In this document: one piece after another, positions 6,218 through 15,114 of the stretch | Position numbering within the stretch: position 1 is the stretch's first letter | How the letters are laid out: each line of letters opens with the position of its first letter | DNA from: a virus | DNA: 64,000 nucleotides | IMG/VR virus record: IMGVR_UViG_3300035130_000336 | Coordinates: 1-64,000 of that record | Strand: one strand, 5' to 3' | Position numbers and translations under genes: made by a program | Notes under the pieces: model-generated | The model's database searches: none | The model's input: only the letters and a program-made list of their open reading frames with translations | Told to the model about the DNA's origin: nothing

Positions 6218-6496
6218 ATGTCGAAGGTTTTGATAGTGGGTAATCGGGTGGTATTGGTGGATGAAATTGATTGGTGGCGGGTGAAGGACCGGAAGTGGTG
6301 TTTGAACAAGGGGAAGTATAATGAGGGTTATTATGTGATGTATGGGAAGCGTGAGGGGCGGGTAGTGAGGAAAGTTTATTTGCATCGGTTTATAGCGGGA
6401 GCGCAGAGGGGGGATCGGGTGGAGTTTGTTGATGGAAATACGTTGAATTGTTGTAGGGGAAATTTAATGGTGAATGGGAGGAGATTAAATGGGTGA
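6218..6496 (+). CDS. HNH-endonuclease-like small protein (92 aa)
   Basis: The product contains KVYLHRFIAG, then DRVEFVDGNTLNCCRGNLMV. This matches the HNH_3-type core of phage HNH/AP2 proteins, where a His-led helix is followed by V.H.DGN.LN....NL. The usual second His (VHHIDGN) is replaced by Glu-Phe (VEFVDGN), so nuclease activity is doubtful. It may be a decayed or purely DNA-binding homing-type protein. It overlaps the next gene by 8 bp. Confidence 0.6.
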   Translation: MSKVLIVGNRVVLVDEIDWWRVKDRKWCLNKGKYNEGYYVMYGKREGRVVRKVYLHRFIAGAQRGDRVEFVDGNTLNCCRGNLMVNGRRLNG

Positions 6497-6755
6497 GATA
6501 GCGGAAATAGTAAAGTCATGTCCATTTTGTGGAAGAGAAAATATTAAATATTCTGTTTCTCATACAAGGATTAAGTTGCCACGGGTGGCGGGTGGTGGTA
6601 ATGTTGTTAAATACAAGCATTTTTATTCGTGTGATTGTGGTGCTTGTATAAGTGGATCGGATCAATTTAAAACTTTGGAAAAATGGAATTCTCGGTATGA
6701 AGACACGTCACAGAGTAATGCGGAGGATGCGCGGCGGGATGAAGGGGAAAAATGA
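6489..6755 (+). CDS. Zinc-ribbon protein resembling Lar restriction-alleviation proteins (88 aa)
   Basis: Residues 11-14 are CPFC and a second cysteine cluster C.CGAC stands near 49-53, followed by a helix ending KWNSRYED. CPFCG near the N-terminus, a second Cys pair 25-40 residues on and a terminal A/E.WN.R helix is the layout of the short Lar-like family, which in Rac prophage moderates type I restriction. Function here is inferred. It overlaps both neighbours by a few bases. Confidence 0.6.
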   Translation: MGEIAEIVKSCPFCGRENIKYSVSHTRIKLPRVAGGGNVVKYKHFYSCDCGACISGSDQFKTLEKWNSRYEDTSQSNAEDARRDEGEK

Positions 6756-6949
6756 ATATCAGGTCTAATTGTCAGGTATCGACGAATGATTTCTGGTATG
6801 ACCTTGCGTATAGCGGGGATATTAAGCCGCAGGAGATTTGCGAGTCGAAGGAAGATGCTGATCGCATTAATGAGGCGGTTGAGCTAATCAGGGAGTTTCA
6901 GGAGTCATGTGAGGAGTACATTGATAATTTTGTACGCGGTATTTGGTGA
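6752..6949 (+). CDS. Small acidic hypothetical protein (65 aa)
   Basis: A 65-aa acidic, helix-rich product (ending ELIREFQESCEEYIDNFVRG plus IW) with no recognised family. ATGA-type overlap with the preceding gene (ATG at 6752, previous stop at 6755) and GGGGAAAA just upstream support translation by coupling. Confidence 0.55.
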   Translation: MNIRSNCQVSTNDFWYDLAYSGDIKPQEICESKEDADRINEAVELIREFQESCEEYIDNFVRGIW

Positions 6950-6967
6950 AAACAAATAGGAGCTTTT

Positions 6968-7222
6968 ATGATTGCGCCGAATAATGTTCGAGAGTGGTTT
7001 GCGTTCCATGGTGGGGAGGAATCTGGAATAAGTCTTGATGTGGCTTCTAAAATTTGGGAGGCTGCGACGAATGCTGCCAATAAACGTAGCTTGCCATCAT
7101 TAGAGGAAGTAAAAGCGCATGTTCAACGAGAAATGTGGCTTCACCATTCTGAACCGAATAGTTTGAATATAACTGAACTTTGTTACGATTATATCTGTCG
7201 GCAACTTTCGGCGATTCAATGA
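6968..7222 (+). CDS. Small hypothetical protein (84 aa)
   Basis: An 84-aa soluble product. The segment VREWFAFHGGEESGISLDVA and a C-terminal helix ELCYDYICRQLSAIQ are visible. TAGGAGC lies eight bases before the ATG. I do not recognise it. It is followed by an ATGA overlap with the AP2-type gene. Confidence 0.55.
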   Translation: MIAPNNVREWFAFHGGEESGISLDVASKIWEAATNAANKRSLPSLEEVKAHVQREMWLHHSEPNSLNITELCYDYICRQLSAIQ

Positions 7223-7716
7223 AGGCTTTCTGTTTATCGCGAAATATTTACTGTCTTACCGATGATGATATTTACGATTGGTTGCATCATTGGAAGTGGA
7301 GTATTGCTAATCATGGAAGAAAGGGTTTCAGGTATGCCCGTCGTTTCGGGATCAATCCATTGTTGCATAAACAACAGTTCATTTATCTGCATAAAGTTGT
7401 CGCGGGAATATCAAAAAATTATCTGCTTAGGTTCCGGGACCATAATCCCCTTAATCTGCAACGTGCGAATTTATCGGTGATCAATCCACGGGGAGAACCG
7501 GTCAAATGGTGGGCTTCCAATGGGGTGTCGCGGTTTACCGGGGTAAAGTGGGATGGGTATTACGGTTTATGGAAAGCGCATCTTCTTGATTTGCCGATAG
7601 GGTATTTCGCTTCCGAAATGGATGCGGCGGAAGCGTATAATAAAAAAATAAGAGAACTTTCAAAAGAGAATTTATTGTTGAATGATTTGAATCTGGAGGC
7701 TTTGAATGCCGCGTAA
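7219..7716 (+). CDS. AP2/HNH homing-type DNA-binding protein (165 aa)
   Basis: Taking the ATG that overlaps the previous stop (ATGA at 7219), the product is 165 aa. The N-terminal half has an HNH_3-like segment: FIYLHKVVAG, then LRFRDHNPLNLQRANL. The C-terminal half (about residues 108-155) is an AP2-like module, SRFTGVKWDGYYGLWKAHL followed by a helix FASEMDAAEAYNKKIRE. Free-standing HNH-AP2 proteins of phages are homing endonucleases. Here FRDHN.LN replaces the common HIDGN.LN. It overlaps the terL start by 11 bp, a common insertion point for homing genes. Confidence 0.75.
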   Translation: MKAFCLSRNIYCLTDDDIYDWLHHWKWSIANHGRKGFRYARRFGINPLLHKQQFIYLHKVVAGISKNYLLRFRDHNPLNLQRANLSVINPRGEPVKWWASNGVSRFTGVKWDGYYGLWKAHLLDLPIGYFASEMDAAEAYNKKIRELSKENLLLNDLNLEALNAA

Positions 7717-9760
7717 AAGACCTCCGATGTCCGCCAATAAGTACGAATATTATTATCCCCGCCCCATAGCCTTCACTGAACAACAGGTATTGCGTCTTAC
7801 TCCGGAAGAAGTCGCGGCCAACAAGATCGGAAGACGGCTTGAACCGCAGACAAAGTTAATTCTGAAAGCCGTGGCCACGCATGATTATGTGTCGATATTT
7901 TCAGGAAGAGGATGCACAAAAACCAGTTCTCTCGCCTTTCTGGCTCTTTGGTGGATATGGACAAGGAATGAATCCCGCGTAATCGCCACCGGTCCCAAAT
8001 ACGAAAACCTGAAGGCAACGCTTTGGGCGGAAATAAGGAAGTGGCTTGACGGTTCGAATCTTACCGATGAGATACGACTTACCGGTGAGAAAATTTATCA
8101 TGTCGATCCCACCATGCATGCTTTTGGGCAGATAATGACCACCAAGGACAAGGAGAATATTTCCGGTGTTCATGCCACTCACGTTTTGTGGCTGGTTGAT
8201 GAAGCTTCAAATGTCGAAAAAGTTATTATCGATGCGATCTTGGCGGGAATGAACGATCCGGATAATAAAATTGTTATGGCCGGAAATCCCACCTTGGCAT
8301 CCGGTCCCTTCTATGATTCTCATTATAAAGATAAAAATGATTGGTATCGTATCCGGTTAAGCACCGAACATTCCGAACGGAAAAACAATATATGGTTCAA
8401 ACGCATGCAGCGGTTCCCGAGAGAATCGGATATGTACCGGGTGTATGTTCTGGGGATGCCTCCGCTTGGGAATCCCATGGCCATTATATCTCTTTCCGAT
8501 TGTCATGCCGCGAAGGACCGGGATGTTCCGGCGGGTGATTATTTGGAAATGGGAATCGATCCGGCAAGGGAAGGAAACGACCTTACCGCAATTGCGATGA
8601 GGCAAGGAATGAAGTTGTTGGAAGTGCGTGTATTTCCGAAAACAAAAGGACCGGAGACCATCGGCCATGCCTTGAAAATGCTGCGTGAATATCGGATTAA
8701 AACCGGAATCAAAAGTAAGGTAAGAATTAAAATTGATGATCATGGTTTGGGCGGTCCCATCGGCGATGAACTGGCGTTGAATGAAACCGATAATATCGAG
8801 GTGGTACCATGCTTATCGAATACGAAAATCGATGATGATCGGTATCCGGATTCCGGTTCCGAAATGTGGTTCTACATGGCGGAAATCATAGGATCGATAG
8901 AATTGTGCGATGATGAAGATCTTATAGAGGAAATGTCAACGAGAGAGTGGCGTCCCGCTTCCAATAATAAAATGAAAATTGAACCGAAAGCGGAACATAA
9001 AAAGAGAGTGGGGAGAAGTCCGGACAGGGCCGATGCGGTTATAATCTGTTTTTATAAGGGTAGTAAAAAGATATTCGAACGTCCGGATAACCGGAGTGTG
9101 TCGAATAATTTTACCATAGATTGGAATTACGATCATCTGACCGATCCTTTTTTTGACGGCATTTTTATGGTGGATGTTCTTCACTATGCCGCCCTAGTGC
9201 TTAATAAGGATCTTTCCATTAATGGAATCGCGGCAATATACCAGCAATTCATTGACAAATTGTGGATTTACGCCGAATTCAAACAGGAGCATCCCGATCC
9301 GGATGTTATCGCGAGAATCGTGAACAGGAGTACGCATAAAGGATGTTATGACGATGACCGGGAAATACGTGTTATCGGAAACAACGAAATGTTCAATAAC
9401 AATGAGGATCGTCAACCATTGGGAGAAATTCTTCTGCGGTCGGGATTATACATCGCTTCCGCTGAAAAATATGATGAATTCGGAGCTATCGCGCTCGGTA
9501 TTAAAATGTACGGAGAAAACAATATCATCATTCATAACGATTTGAAGGATATGCGAACCGCGATAGCTCTCTGGTCGGTAAAGAAGGAAGGTCCGGATGT
9601 TGATAATAACGGATTCGTCAAAGCCTTGTTACTCATATTAAGTGAAGTGAGACGGAGAAAGAAAGAGAAAATAGAAATGAAAAAATTAAGGGATTATTCT
9701 CCGGTGTTAAGAATAAAGAAGAAAGAAAATCACAGTATGACAGCATGGTGTACGAGATGA
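7706..9760 (+). CDS. terL: Terminase large subunit with long C-terminal extension
   Basis: This is the packaging motor ATPase and headful nuclease. The Walker A-like loop is SGRGCTKT at 66-73, Walker B VLWLVDEAS at 160-168, and the coupling motif MAGNP at 191-195. The RNase H-type nuclease follows: Asp285 in GIDPAREGND, Asp344/345 in IKIDDHGLGG and Asp440/Asp443 in SPDRADA. Most large terminases end soon after this point; this one continues for about 220 residues (460-684) with two blocks, DPFFDGIFMVDVLHYAALVL and a segment around LRSGLYIASAEKYDEFGAIA, that I cannot assign. It ends in an ATGA overlap with the GNAT-like gene. Confidence 0.93.
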   Translation: MPRKRPPMSANKYEYYYPRPIAFTEQQVLRLTPEEVAANKIGRRLEPQTKLILKAVATHDYVSIFSGRGCTKTSSLAFLALWWIWTRNESRVIATGPKYENLKATLWAEIRKWLDGSNLTDEIRLTGEKIYHVDPTMHAFGQIMTTKDKENISGVHATHVLWLVDEASNVEKVIIDAILAGMNDPDNKIVMAGNPTLASGPFYDSHYKDKNDWYRIRLSTEHSERKNNIWFKRMQRFPRESDMYRVYVLGMPPLGNPMAIISLSDCHAAKDRDVPAGDYLEMGIDPAREGNDLTAIAMRQGMKLLEVRVFPKTKGPETIGHALKMLREYRIKTGIKSKVRIKIDDHGLGGPIGDELALNETDNIEVVPCLSNTKIDDDRYPDSGSEMWFYMAEIIGSIELCDDEDLIEEMSTREWRPASNNKMKIEPKAEHKKRVGRSPDRADAVIICFYKGSKKIFERPDNRSVSNNFTIDWNYDHLTDPFFDGIFMVDVLHYAALVLNKDLSINGIAAIYQQFIDKLWIYAEFKQEHPDPDVIARIVNRSTHKGCYDDDREIRVIGNNEMFNNNEDRQPLGEILLRSGLYIASAEKYDEFGAIALGIKMYGENNIIIHNDLKDMRTAIALWSVKKEGPDVDNNGFVKALLLILSEVRRRKKEKIEMKKLRDYSPVLRIKKKENHSMTAWCTR

Positions 9761-10185
9761 ATATAATCAAAACCAGATATGCGATTGAAGGGAAAGGTTT
9801 GTTCGTTGAGTACGAATGCGTGCCGGTTGATTTTCTGGTAAATATACCGATAATGGGTAAAGATAACAGGATTCTCGGCAGGGCGATACTGACGAAAAAT
9901 GTGCATTTTAAAAGAAATAACGGTACCGCACCGGTGATAAATGAAACGGTTATATTGACTGATATTATTGTATATGATCCGGATAATCGCGGCGAGGGAA
10001 TCGGCGATCAGATTATGGGATTTATTACCGGTTCGGGATTTTTCAATATTATTGTAACGGGTATATCTACTGAAGGTGGAAGGGAATTGTGTTTGAAATG
10101 GGGTTTCAAGCAGGAAACCATAAAAGGAAACAAATTACTCGTGTGGAGAAAGGAGCATCAGGATGCCGTTGACAAAAAAGGGTAA
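9757..10185 (+). CDS. GNAT-like acetyltransferase (142 aa)
   Basis: The segment ILTDIIVYDPDNRGEGIGDQ has the acetyl-CoA-binding R/Q-G-x-G-x-G/A pattern (RGEGIG) of GNAT N-acetyltransferases, followed by a helix, a strand (FNIIVTGI), and a C-terminal LCLKWGFKQE block typical of the fold. Its substrate is unknown; homologues occur beside terminase genes in phages. The ATGA overlap with terL sets the start at 9757. Confidence 0.7.
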   Translation: MNIIKTRYAIEGKGLFVEYECVPVDFLVNIPIMGKDNRILGRAILTKNVHFKRNNGTAPVINETVILTDIIVYDPDNRGEGIGDQIMGFITGSGFFNIIVTGISTEGGRELCLKWGFKQETIKGNKLLVWRKEHQDAVDKKG

Positions 10186-10297
10186 GAAAATAATGACGAA
10201 CATGAAACAGGAATACGGCTCCAAAAAAGGGGAAAGCGTATTCTATGCATCGGCGAACAAGGGAACCATCAAAGGCGTGCATGGAAAGAAAAAGTGA
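10163..10297 (+). CDS. Small basic phage protein (44 aa)
   Basis: The 44-aa product begins MPLTKKGKKIMTNMKQEYGS and continues KKGESVFYASANKGTIKGV. This lysine-rich pattern (PLTKKGKKIM, then YG.KKGE.VFYAS.NKG.I.GV) is a recurrent small phage protein usually near portal or terminase genes; its role is unknown. AAGGAG stands 12 bases before the ATG. The stop overlaps a GTG start of the following gene. Confidence 0.75.
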   Translation: MPLTKKGKKIMTNMKQEYGSKKGESVFYASANKGTIKGVHGKKK

Positions 10298-11238
10298 GTA
10301 GATTCTGTTTCTCATCCGTCTGCACGAACGATTCATATCAGTTCTTCATACCTTTATTCGTCTATACGACGAAGAAAGCGTATCCGGATGCCGGGGTTAA
10401 AGTGTTTGTTAAAGGAGAATTAAAGAATAATACCCGTGAAGCTTTGAAAATGATTCCGTATGATGGATGGGAAGTAAAGGAAAATTGTTTCAAATCATAC
10501 CCGAACAGGCCGTTTATAACGAATTGTCTGCGATTTCTTGTAAACGAAAAGGAATATAAAGGATATGACTATGTTTTTATAAAGGATATCGATTTTCTTA
10601 TATTCCCGCACAAGATTTCTCATTTGAAATTCTTTAAAGATGCCATGGGAGGACTGCCGTATTTCGGGGTGCGCGGTCCTTACCGGCATCCAAGGCGTTA
10701 CAATATAAATAGAATTGGATGGAAAGGTGATTTTACGAGAATCGCTGGCGGTTCTTTCGTTTTTAAAAACCCGGAATGGTTTGAAAAAACGCGGGAAATT
10801 CAGAAAAAGTATCGTTCTTTTATTAAACACAATCTTGCGGACGGTATCGACAGTCATATTCCCGCGTCGTACAGGGAATATGACGAAGTGATGCTTTATA
10901 GAATCGTTAAAAAGGCGGGATTGCCCGCTCCGACGAGAAAAAATAAAAATGTTTACAAAAAACATGCGCCAAAAATTTACAGGGATATACATCTGGGTGA
11001 TTTTATAAAGAGAAAACACGGCAAAAAAAGACTTGCCGGACGGGTAGCGGTTGAAAACCTGAAATTACTCGCCAAGCTTGAAAAAGATCCGTTATGGTTT
11101 CAAATACGGAAAAAAGTCGGTGAAAACGCCAAAATAAGAGAGATATTGAGACGCGTTCGAAAGTATACAAAATGGAAATTACATTTATCATCCTTATTAG
11201 AGGAAGAAACTGCGAAAAAACAGTTGAAAAATGCGTAA
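10294..11238 (+). CDS. Glycosyltransferase-like protein (314 aa), first gene of the sugar cassette
   Basis: The product starts at a GTG that overlaps the preceding stop (GTGA). Features fit a GT-A-type transferase: N-terminal VCTNDSYQFFIPLFVYTTKKAY, then a D-rich metal-binding-like motif YVFIKDIDFLIF around residues 92-104, then AGGSFVFKNPEWFEK, which resembles the acceptor-site region. The C-terminal 70 residues are very basic (KRKHGKKRLAGR). Donor and acceptor cannot be predicted. It is the first of the about 25-gene cassette that separates terL from portal. Its 3' end overlaps the next gene by 67 bp in another frame. Confidence 0.65.
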   Translation: MSRFCFSSVCTNDSYQFFIPLFVYTTKKAYPDAGVKVFVKGELKNNTREALKMIPYDGWEVKENCFKSYPNRPFITNCLRFLVNEKEYKGYDYVFIKDIDFLIFPHKISHLKFFKDAMGGLPYFGVRGPYRHPRRYNINRIGWKGDFTRIAGGSFVFKNPEWFEKTREIQKKYRSFIKHNLADGIDSHIPASYREYDEVMLYRIVKKAGLPAPTRKNKNVYKKHAPKIYRDIHLGDFIKRKHGKKRLAGRVAVENLKLLAKLEKDPLWFQIRKKVGENAKIREILRRVRKYTKWKLHLSSLLEEETAKKQLKNA

Positions 11239-11879
11239 GATCGATACGAAGACAGACATATTCACGATGGAAAGCGATCATATCGCTGGATGCGCCGATG
11301 GATAATTCAGCAATCGTAACGAATGCAGCGATAAAAGATGATAATAGATTTGTTTTGTCAACGAATTTGAACAATTTCGGACTTTGCAGAAACATGTATT
11401 CGATTATAGGTCTTACGAAACATGTTTTTAAACCTGATAATGACGATGTGGCGGTGGTGGTTGACGCCGACGATTATATCAGTAAGGAAGCGCTTGCAAC
11501 CGTTGAACGTGTTTATCGCGAACATCCCGATACTTTGATTACTCATGGAAGTTATAAGAAGATTTCAAAAGGAAGAAGAACGAAGATCAGCAAACCGTAT
11601 CCGCGAAACGGCGATATCAGGAAATTGCCGTGGCGTGGATCGCATTTGAAAACAATTAAATGGAAAATCATTAAACAGGCAAAACCGCAATGGTTTCAAC
11701 ATGGTGGAAAATGGTTTGAAGCGGCAAGTGATTTGGCTTTGATGTTCGGTTGTATCGGCATTACGGGATTAAAAAAGGTGAGGCATATTCATAAAGTTAT
11801 TTATTACTGGAACGATCATGTGACGCGAAGAAAAAAACGGTTGCAAAGAAAATGCGAAAAGCTTTTGAGAAAGAGTTGA
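11172..11879 (+). CDS. Family 2 glycosyltransferase (235 aa)
   Basis: A GT-A fold enzyme of the GT2 type: ITFIILIRGRNCEKTVEKCV at the N-terminus (nucleotide-binding strand and helix), RRQTYSRWKAIISLD, then the DxD motif in VVVDADDYIS near residues 95-104. A conserved WRGSHLKTIK and FEAASDLALM (acceptor/catalytic region) follow. The protein is soluble and would transfer a sugar from a nucleotide donor. The start lies inside the previous gene because residues 2-10 form the family's first strand. Next gene begins 1 bp after the stop. Confidence 0.85.
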   Translation: MEITFIILIRGRNCEKTVEKCVRSIRRQTYSRWKAIISLDAPMDNSAIVTNAAIKDDNRFVLSTNLNNFGLCRNMYSIIGLTKHVFKPDNDDVAVVVDADDYISKEALATVERVYREHPDTLITHGSYKKISKGRRTKISKPYPRNGDIRKLPWRGSHLKTIKWKIIKQAKPQWFQHGGKWFEAASDLALMFGCIGITGLKKVRHIHKVIYYWNDHVTRRKKRLQRKCEKLLRKS

Positions 11880-11880
11880 A

Positions 11881-12189
11881 ATGGATGAGGAATTTTTAAA
11901 AAAAAGCGCTGAAATGGCGAAATCGGCGGTGGAAAAATGCCTCCTTACCGACGGTATTCAATATGTAACGGTGATGGATGAAGGTGGAGAATTCCGGGTA
12001 AAAGCGACGAAACGGCTGGATAGGGATAAAAAATTTTATGGAGAAATGCTGGTTACCATAGGACCGCCGAATTGGGGAGAACGTAATCGAATAGCCAATA
12101 TGAAAAAACGCGGCAAAGTACCGGAATTCTTTTTCAAAGTGATAGGTAAGTCACATCGTAAAAATTCGACGGAGGAGTATTTCTTTTGA
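11881..12189 (+). CDS. Hypothetical protein (102 aa)
   Basis: A 102-aa soluble product with an N-terminal helix (KKSAEMAKSAVEKCL), a beta-like middle (IQYVTVMDEGGEFRVKATK) and a GPPNWGERNRI motif. I do not recognise it. It is tightly packed between glycosyltransferase genes, with 4-bp overlap downstream (ATG at 12186), so it is co-translated with them and may be a small accessory of the sugar pathway. Confidence 0.6.
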   Translation: MDEEFLKKSAEMAKSAVEKCLLTDGIQYVTVMDEGGEFRVKATKRLDRDKKFYGEMLVTIGPPNWGERNRIANMKKRGKVPEFFFKVIGKSHRKNSTEEYFF

Positions 12190-12956
12190 AAACACTTCTT
12201 GCTGGACCATGGCTTGGAGAATTCGGATGGGAAATAATGACATGGGTTCCTGCTATTCGGAAATATAGTCGAAAATTCGATGAAACTATTATTGTATGTA
12301 AAATTGAACATGAGTATCTTTATCGTGATTTCGCGAAAAAGTTTATTTTTCACGAAAAAAAAGGTTTGCCAGACAGATGGTTGTTGAATGGTAAAAAAGT
12401 AAAGTTGCCCGAACTTATCATAAGGGATTTTCCGAAGACGTATGTTGTTCAACCGACGCGCTCTATATGTTCTGAATGGAAAAGAGAATATTTAAAATAT
12501 GGAATTAAAAGAATGAGCTGCGATTACGATCTTGTTATACATGCGAGGACGTGTGATAAATACGGACAGAGAAGTTGGAATTGGCCGAAACCGCGATATC
12601 GAGAGTTATTAAAAATATTAAAACCGAAAAAAGTGTGTTGTATAGGAACCGAAGCGCATTATATCGATAATACGGAAGATATGCGGAATTTTTCATTAAA
12701 CATTATATGTGATGTTTTGGCAAGCAGCAAAGTGCTCCTTACTCCTTCCAGCGGGCCGGGACATCTGGCGAGTTTATGCGGATGTCCTCAGGTGATTATG
12801 ACCGATAATAAATATCAAAAGTCAATAAAAGGAACCAATAAGGACAGATATAAACATATATGGAATCCGTTTGATACGCCGTGCAAGGTTCTTGATGAGG
12901 ATAATTGGCAATCATCCATTAAAAAGGTGGTAAAAGCCTTGGAGAAATTTTTATGA
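12186..12956 (+). CDS. Glycosyltransferase, GT-B fold, GT9/heptosyltransferase-like (256 aa)
   Basis: The N-terminus MKTLLAGPWLGEFGWEIMTW is a signature of phage-borne and polysaccharide-locus glycosyltransferases with a GEFGWE loop. The C-terminal Rossmann half has KVCCIGTEAHY, then SSKVLLTPSSGPGHLASLCG, which corresponds to the donor-binding 'D(T)GP.HLA' motif of GT9-like enzymes. The overall 256-aa length is short for GT-B. Donor unknown. It overlaps both neighbours by 4 bp, consistent with coupled translation. Confidence 0.75.
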   Translation: MKTLLAGPWLGEFGWEIMTWVPAIRKYSRKFDETIIVCKIEHEYLYRDFAKKFIFHEKKGLPDRWLLNGKKVKLPELIIRDFPKTYVVQPTRSICSEWKREYLKYGIKRMSCDYDLVIHARTCDKYGQRSWNWPKPRYRELLKILKPKKVCCIGTEAHYIDNTEDMRNFSLNIICDVLASSKVLLTPSSGPGHLASLCGCPQVIMTDNKYQKSIKGTNKDRYKHIWNPFDTPCKVLDEDNWQSSIKKVVKALEKFL

Positions 12957-13906
12957 ATATCTGTTTTTACGCGAATCATCCTTATTGGTCACAATTAAAT
13001 CCTAATGGGGGAACTTCGACCATTTTAAAATCCGCGAATTCATTGAAGAGTCTTGGTCATAAAGTTTATATTGTCGCGACAAAGGATAAATTTCGCTGGT
13101 TTAAACATCCTAAACCGGTGAATAAGATTTCAGAAGATGCCGATGCATGTATCGCCGTTACCGTCAGCGATATTAAACCGATGCTGAAGTATGCACCGAA
13201 AAAAGCGAAATTGTTCTATTGGTGCAGGCTTTTGGAAAATCATCAAATGCCGAAAAGGAAAGTGCTTAAATGGGCATCAAAAGTAAAAGTAATAGTAAAT
13301 AGTGAAAATTTGCGTGATTGGTATGCGAACCATGGAATAGAAACACGTATTGCTTATCAGGGTATTGATTCATATCGATGGCATAATTTGTATATCCATG
13401 AAAAAAACAGCATCGGTTTTTTAATATCGGATAAACCGCGAAAACATTTTGATTTCGTGATGGAGATCGTTAAAAAGCTTGGTGATACTTATCGATATTA
13501 TGGATATGGTATCGATTTGAATAAGAAAATAAAGAGATTTGTTAAAAACAATTTTTATTCTTTTGTAAAAAATGCGGATTACAGCAGCTTGATACGGATA
13601 TATAATGTCGTTGATACATGGGTTGTTACCAGCACGAAAGAGGGATTGCACAATCCGCCGATGGAAGCCGCGTTGTGCGGATGTACGGTCGTCTATCCGG
13701 ATGCTCCGTTAGCGGGTTGCAGCGATCATTGTATTGATAATGAAACCGCATGGCGATACAAGGCTCTTGATGTCGATTCGGCGATAAAAGCGATAAAATC
13801 ATCGGATAAAACGCGATGTAAAACTCATCGTGAACTTATCCTTAATAAAATAGGTAATCGCGAACAAGCAATGAGAAACTTCGTGGAGGTGTTAAAATGT
13901 TATTGA
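12953..13906 (+). CDS. Family 4-like glycosyltransferase (317 aa)
   Basis: GT-B architecture: the N-terminal domain starts NICFYANHPYWSQLNPNGGT (glycine-rich loop) with SANSLKSLGHKVYIVATK. The C-terminal donor domain has TKEGLHNPPMEAALCGCTVV around residues 226-246, the E-x7-E-like region of GT1/GT4 retaining enzymes. Signals for secretion or membrane anchoring are absent. Its position in a run of overlapping sugar genes supports a role in building a short glycan. The stop overlaps the next start by 10 bp. Confidence 0.85.
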   Translation: MNICFYANHPYWSQLNPNGGTSTILKSANSLKSLGHKVYIVATKDKFRWFKHPKPVNKISEDADACIAVTVSDIKPMLKYAPKKAKLFYWCRLLENHQMPKRKVLKWASKVKVIVNSENLRDWYANHGIETRIAYQGIDSYRWHNLYIHEKNSIGFLISDKPRKHFDFVMEIVKKLGDTYRYYGYGIDLNKKIKRFVKNNFYSFVKNADYSSLIRIYNVVDTWVVTSTKEGLHNPPMEAALCGCTVVYPDAPLAGCSDHCIDNETAWRYKALDVDSAIKAIKSSDKTRCKTHRELILNKIGNREQAMRNFVEVLKCY

Positions 13907-15114
13907 CAAAAGATCAGTACAGGGAATTGTCGGGAAGTTGGGCGAAACATGGAACTATTTATCAGAAATTTGACAGATATCAGGTTCGGTTTCCTACGTT
14001 GTTGAAACATATCAATGTATTCAAAGGAAAAAACGTGCTCGAAGTGGGATGTAATGCCGGACTCGCCGCGTATCATATCGCACAAGTTGCTAATTGTTAT
14101 ACAGGAGTGGAAGGAGAAAAAGGATATTGGCAGCAAGCGCTTGAAACGAAAAAGCACATTCCTGAATTAGAATATGAACCGACGTTTTTAAATATGAGTA
14201 TTAAATCTTTCATGAAACGTATTGAAAAAGGTAAGTTGAAGGATGAGACAAATGCCGCGTATCTTTCATACGTGCTTTATCATTTCAGCGATAAAGAAGT
14301 GCGTCTGTTTGAAAAAGTGATTCTTCCAAAACTGGATGTAATTATCGTGCAAAGCAGATTTGCAGAAAGAAATAAGAAAGGCCGCAGGAAACATAATAGT
14401 TATGCTTTCTGGCATCCCATGAACGTTGAAAAATATTTAAATAAAAACGGATTTTCCACAACGGTGGAATGGGGACCGGAAAGGAAATTTCATTTTATTA
14501 TAGGGAGTAAAGATATATCTGATGAGAAGCTTTTAAAAGAAGAAGATAATATGATACATGAAGCTTTAACGGAACCTAAAGGTGAAGCTGTCACATATAC
14601 AAAAGAGATTGAAGATGCTTTAATAAAAAATCGGGTTGAACTTCCAACTGAGAAATTACAGGAATTGGATAAATGGGCAAAAATACATAAACCAATGGGA
14701 ATACAGCTTCCGGAATTTGATAAGGAGCAAACTGATGGAGATAAAAGGGATAGCGGAATTCATTCAGAGAGCGCATGTGCCGTGCCCGAAGGACGGAGTG
14801 CATCAGGTGGGAGCGAACAATCGGATAAAGGGGAGCCATGCGATACTGTTGAACGAGAAATTGATTCCGAAGGGAAGAGTGAAACTGTATTACCAAAAAA
14901 GCCAGAAAGTGGGCGTTCAGGTATTTTACAGCCTGTCATGGAAGAAAGCACAGAAGAAACGGTACGTGATAAAGATATTCAAAAAGTGGGAAAAAATCCA
15001 CGAATTCGGCGTCGCCCCACGACCAGAAAAAATAGTGGAAGTAAAGGTAAATCTGTTGTACAAAAAGACGCGCCACAAAACGACGGCGTTGGGGATAAAG
15101 ACGCAACATGTTGA
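13897..15114 (+). CDS. SAM-dependent methyltransferase with an over-extended C-terminus
   Basis: Residues 1-205 are a class I methyltransferase: KNVLEVGCNAG at 46-56 is motif I, followed by YTGVEGEKGYWQQAL (motif II) and AAYLSYVLYHFSDKEV. It is paralogous to the 202-aa gene at 23729, sharing Y.K/EL.G.W...G.IYQK and FP near the N-terminus. From about residue 280 the frame overlaps the next gene for 380 nt and reads as low-complexity Ser/Glu/Lys/Arg, unlike a folded protein. The paralog stops right where its partner gene starts, so this tail is probably a shadow created by loss of a stop codon. The functional part is likely 1-280. See the separate finding. Confidence 0.75.
   Translation: MLLTKDQYRELSGSWAKHGTIYQKFDRYQVRFPTLLKHINVFKGKNVLEVGCNAGLAAYHIAQVANCYTGVEGEKGYWQQALETKKHIPELEYEPTFLNMSIKSFMKRIEKGKLKDETNAAYLSYVLYHFSDKEVRLFEKVILPKLDVIIVQSRFAERNKKGRRKHNSYAFWHPMNVEKYLNKNGFSTTVEWGPERKFHFIIGSKDISDEKLLKEEDNMIHEALTEPKGEAVTYTKEIEDALIKNRVELPTEKLQELDKWAKIHKPMGIQLPEFDKEQTDGDKRDSGIHSESACAVPEGRSASGGSEQSDKGEPCDTVEREIDSEGKSETVLPKKPESGRSGILQPVMEESTEETVRDKDIQKVGKNPRIRRRPTTRKNSGSKGKSVVQKDAPQNDGVGDKDATC

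Noticed and set aside
14760-15114. C-terminal tail of the methyltransferase frame as a genuine domain
   Set aside because: The sequence is disordered, and the overlapping frame encodes conserved blocks shared with a paralog at 24318.
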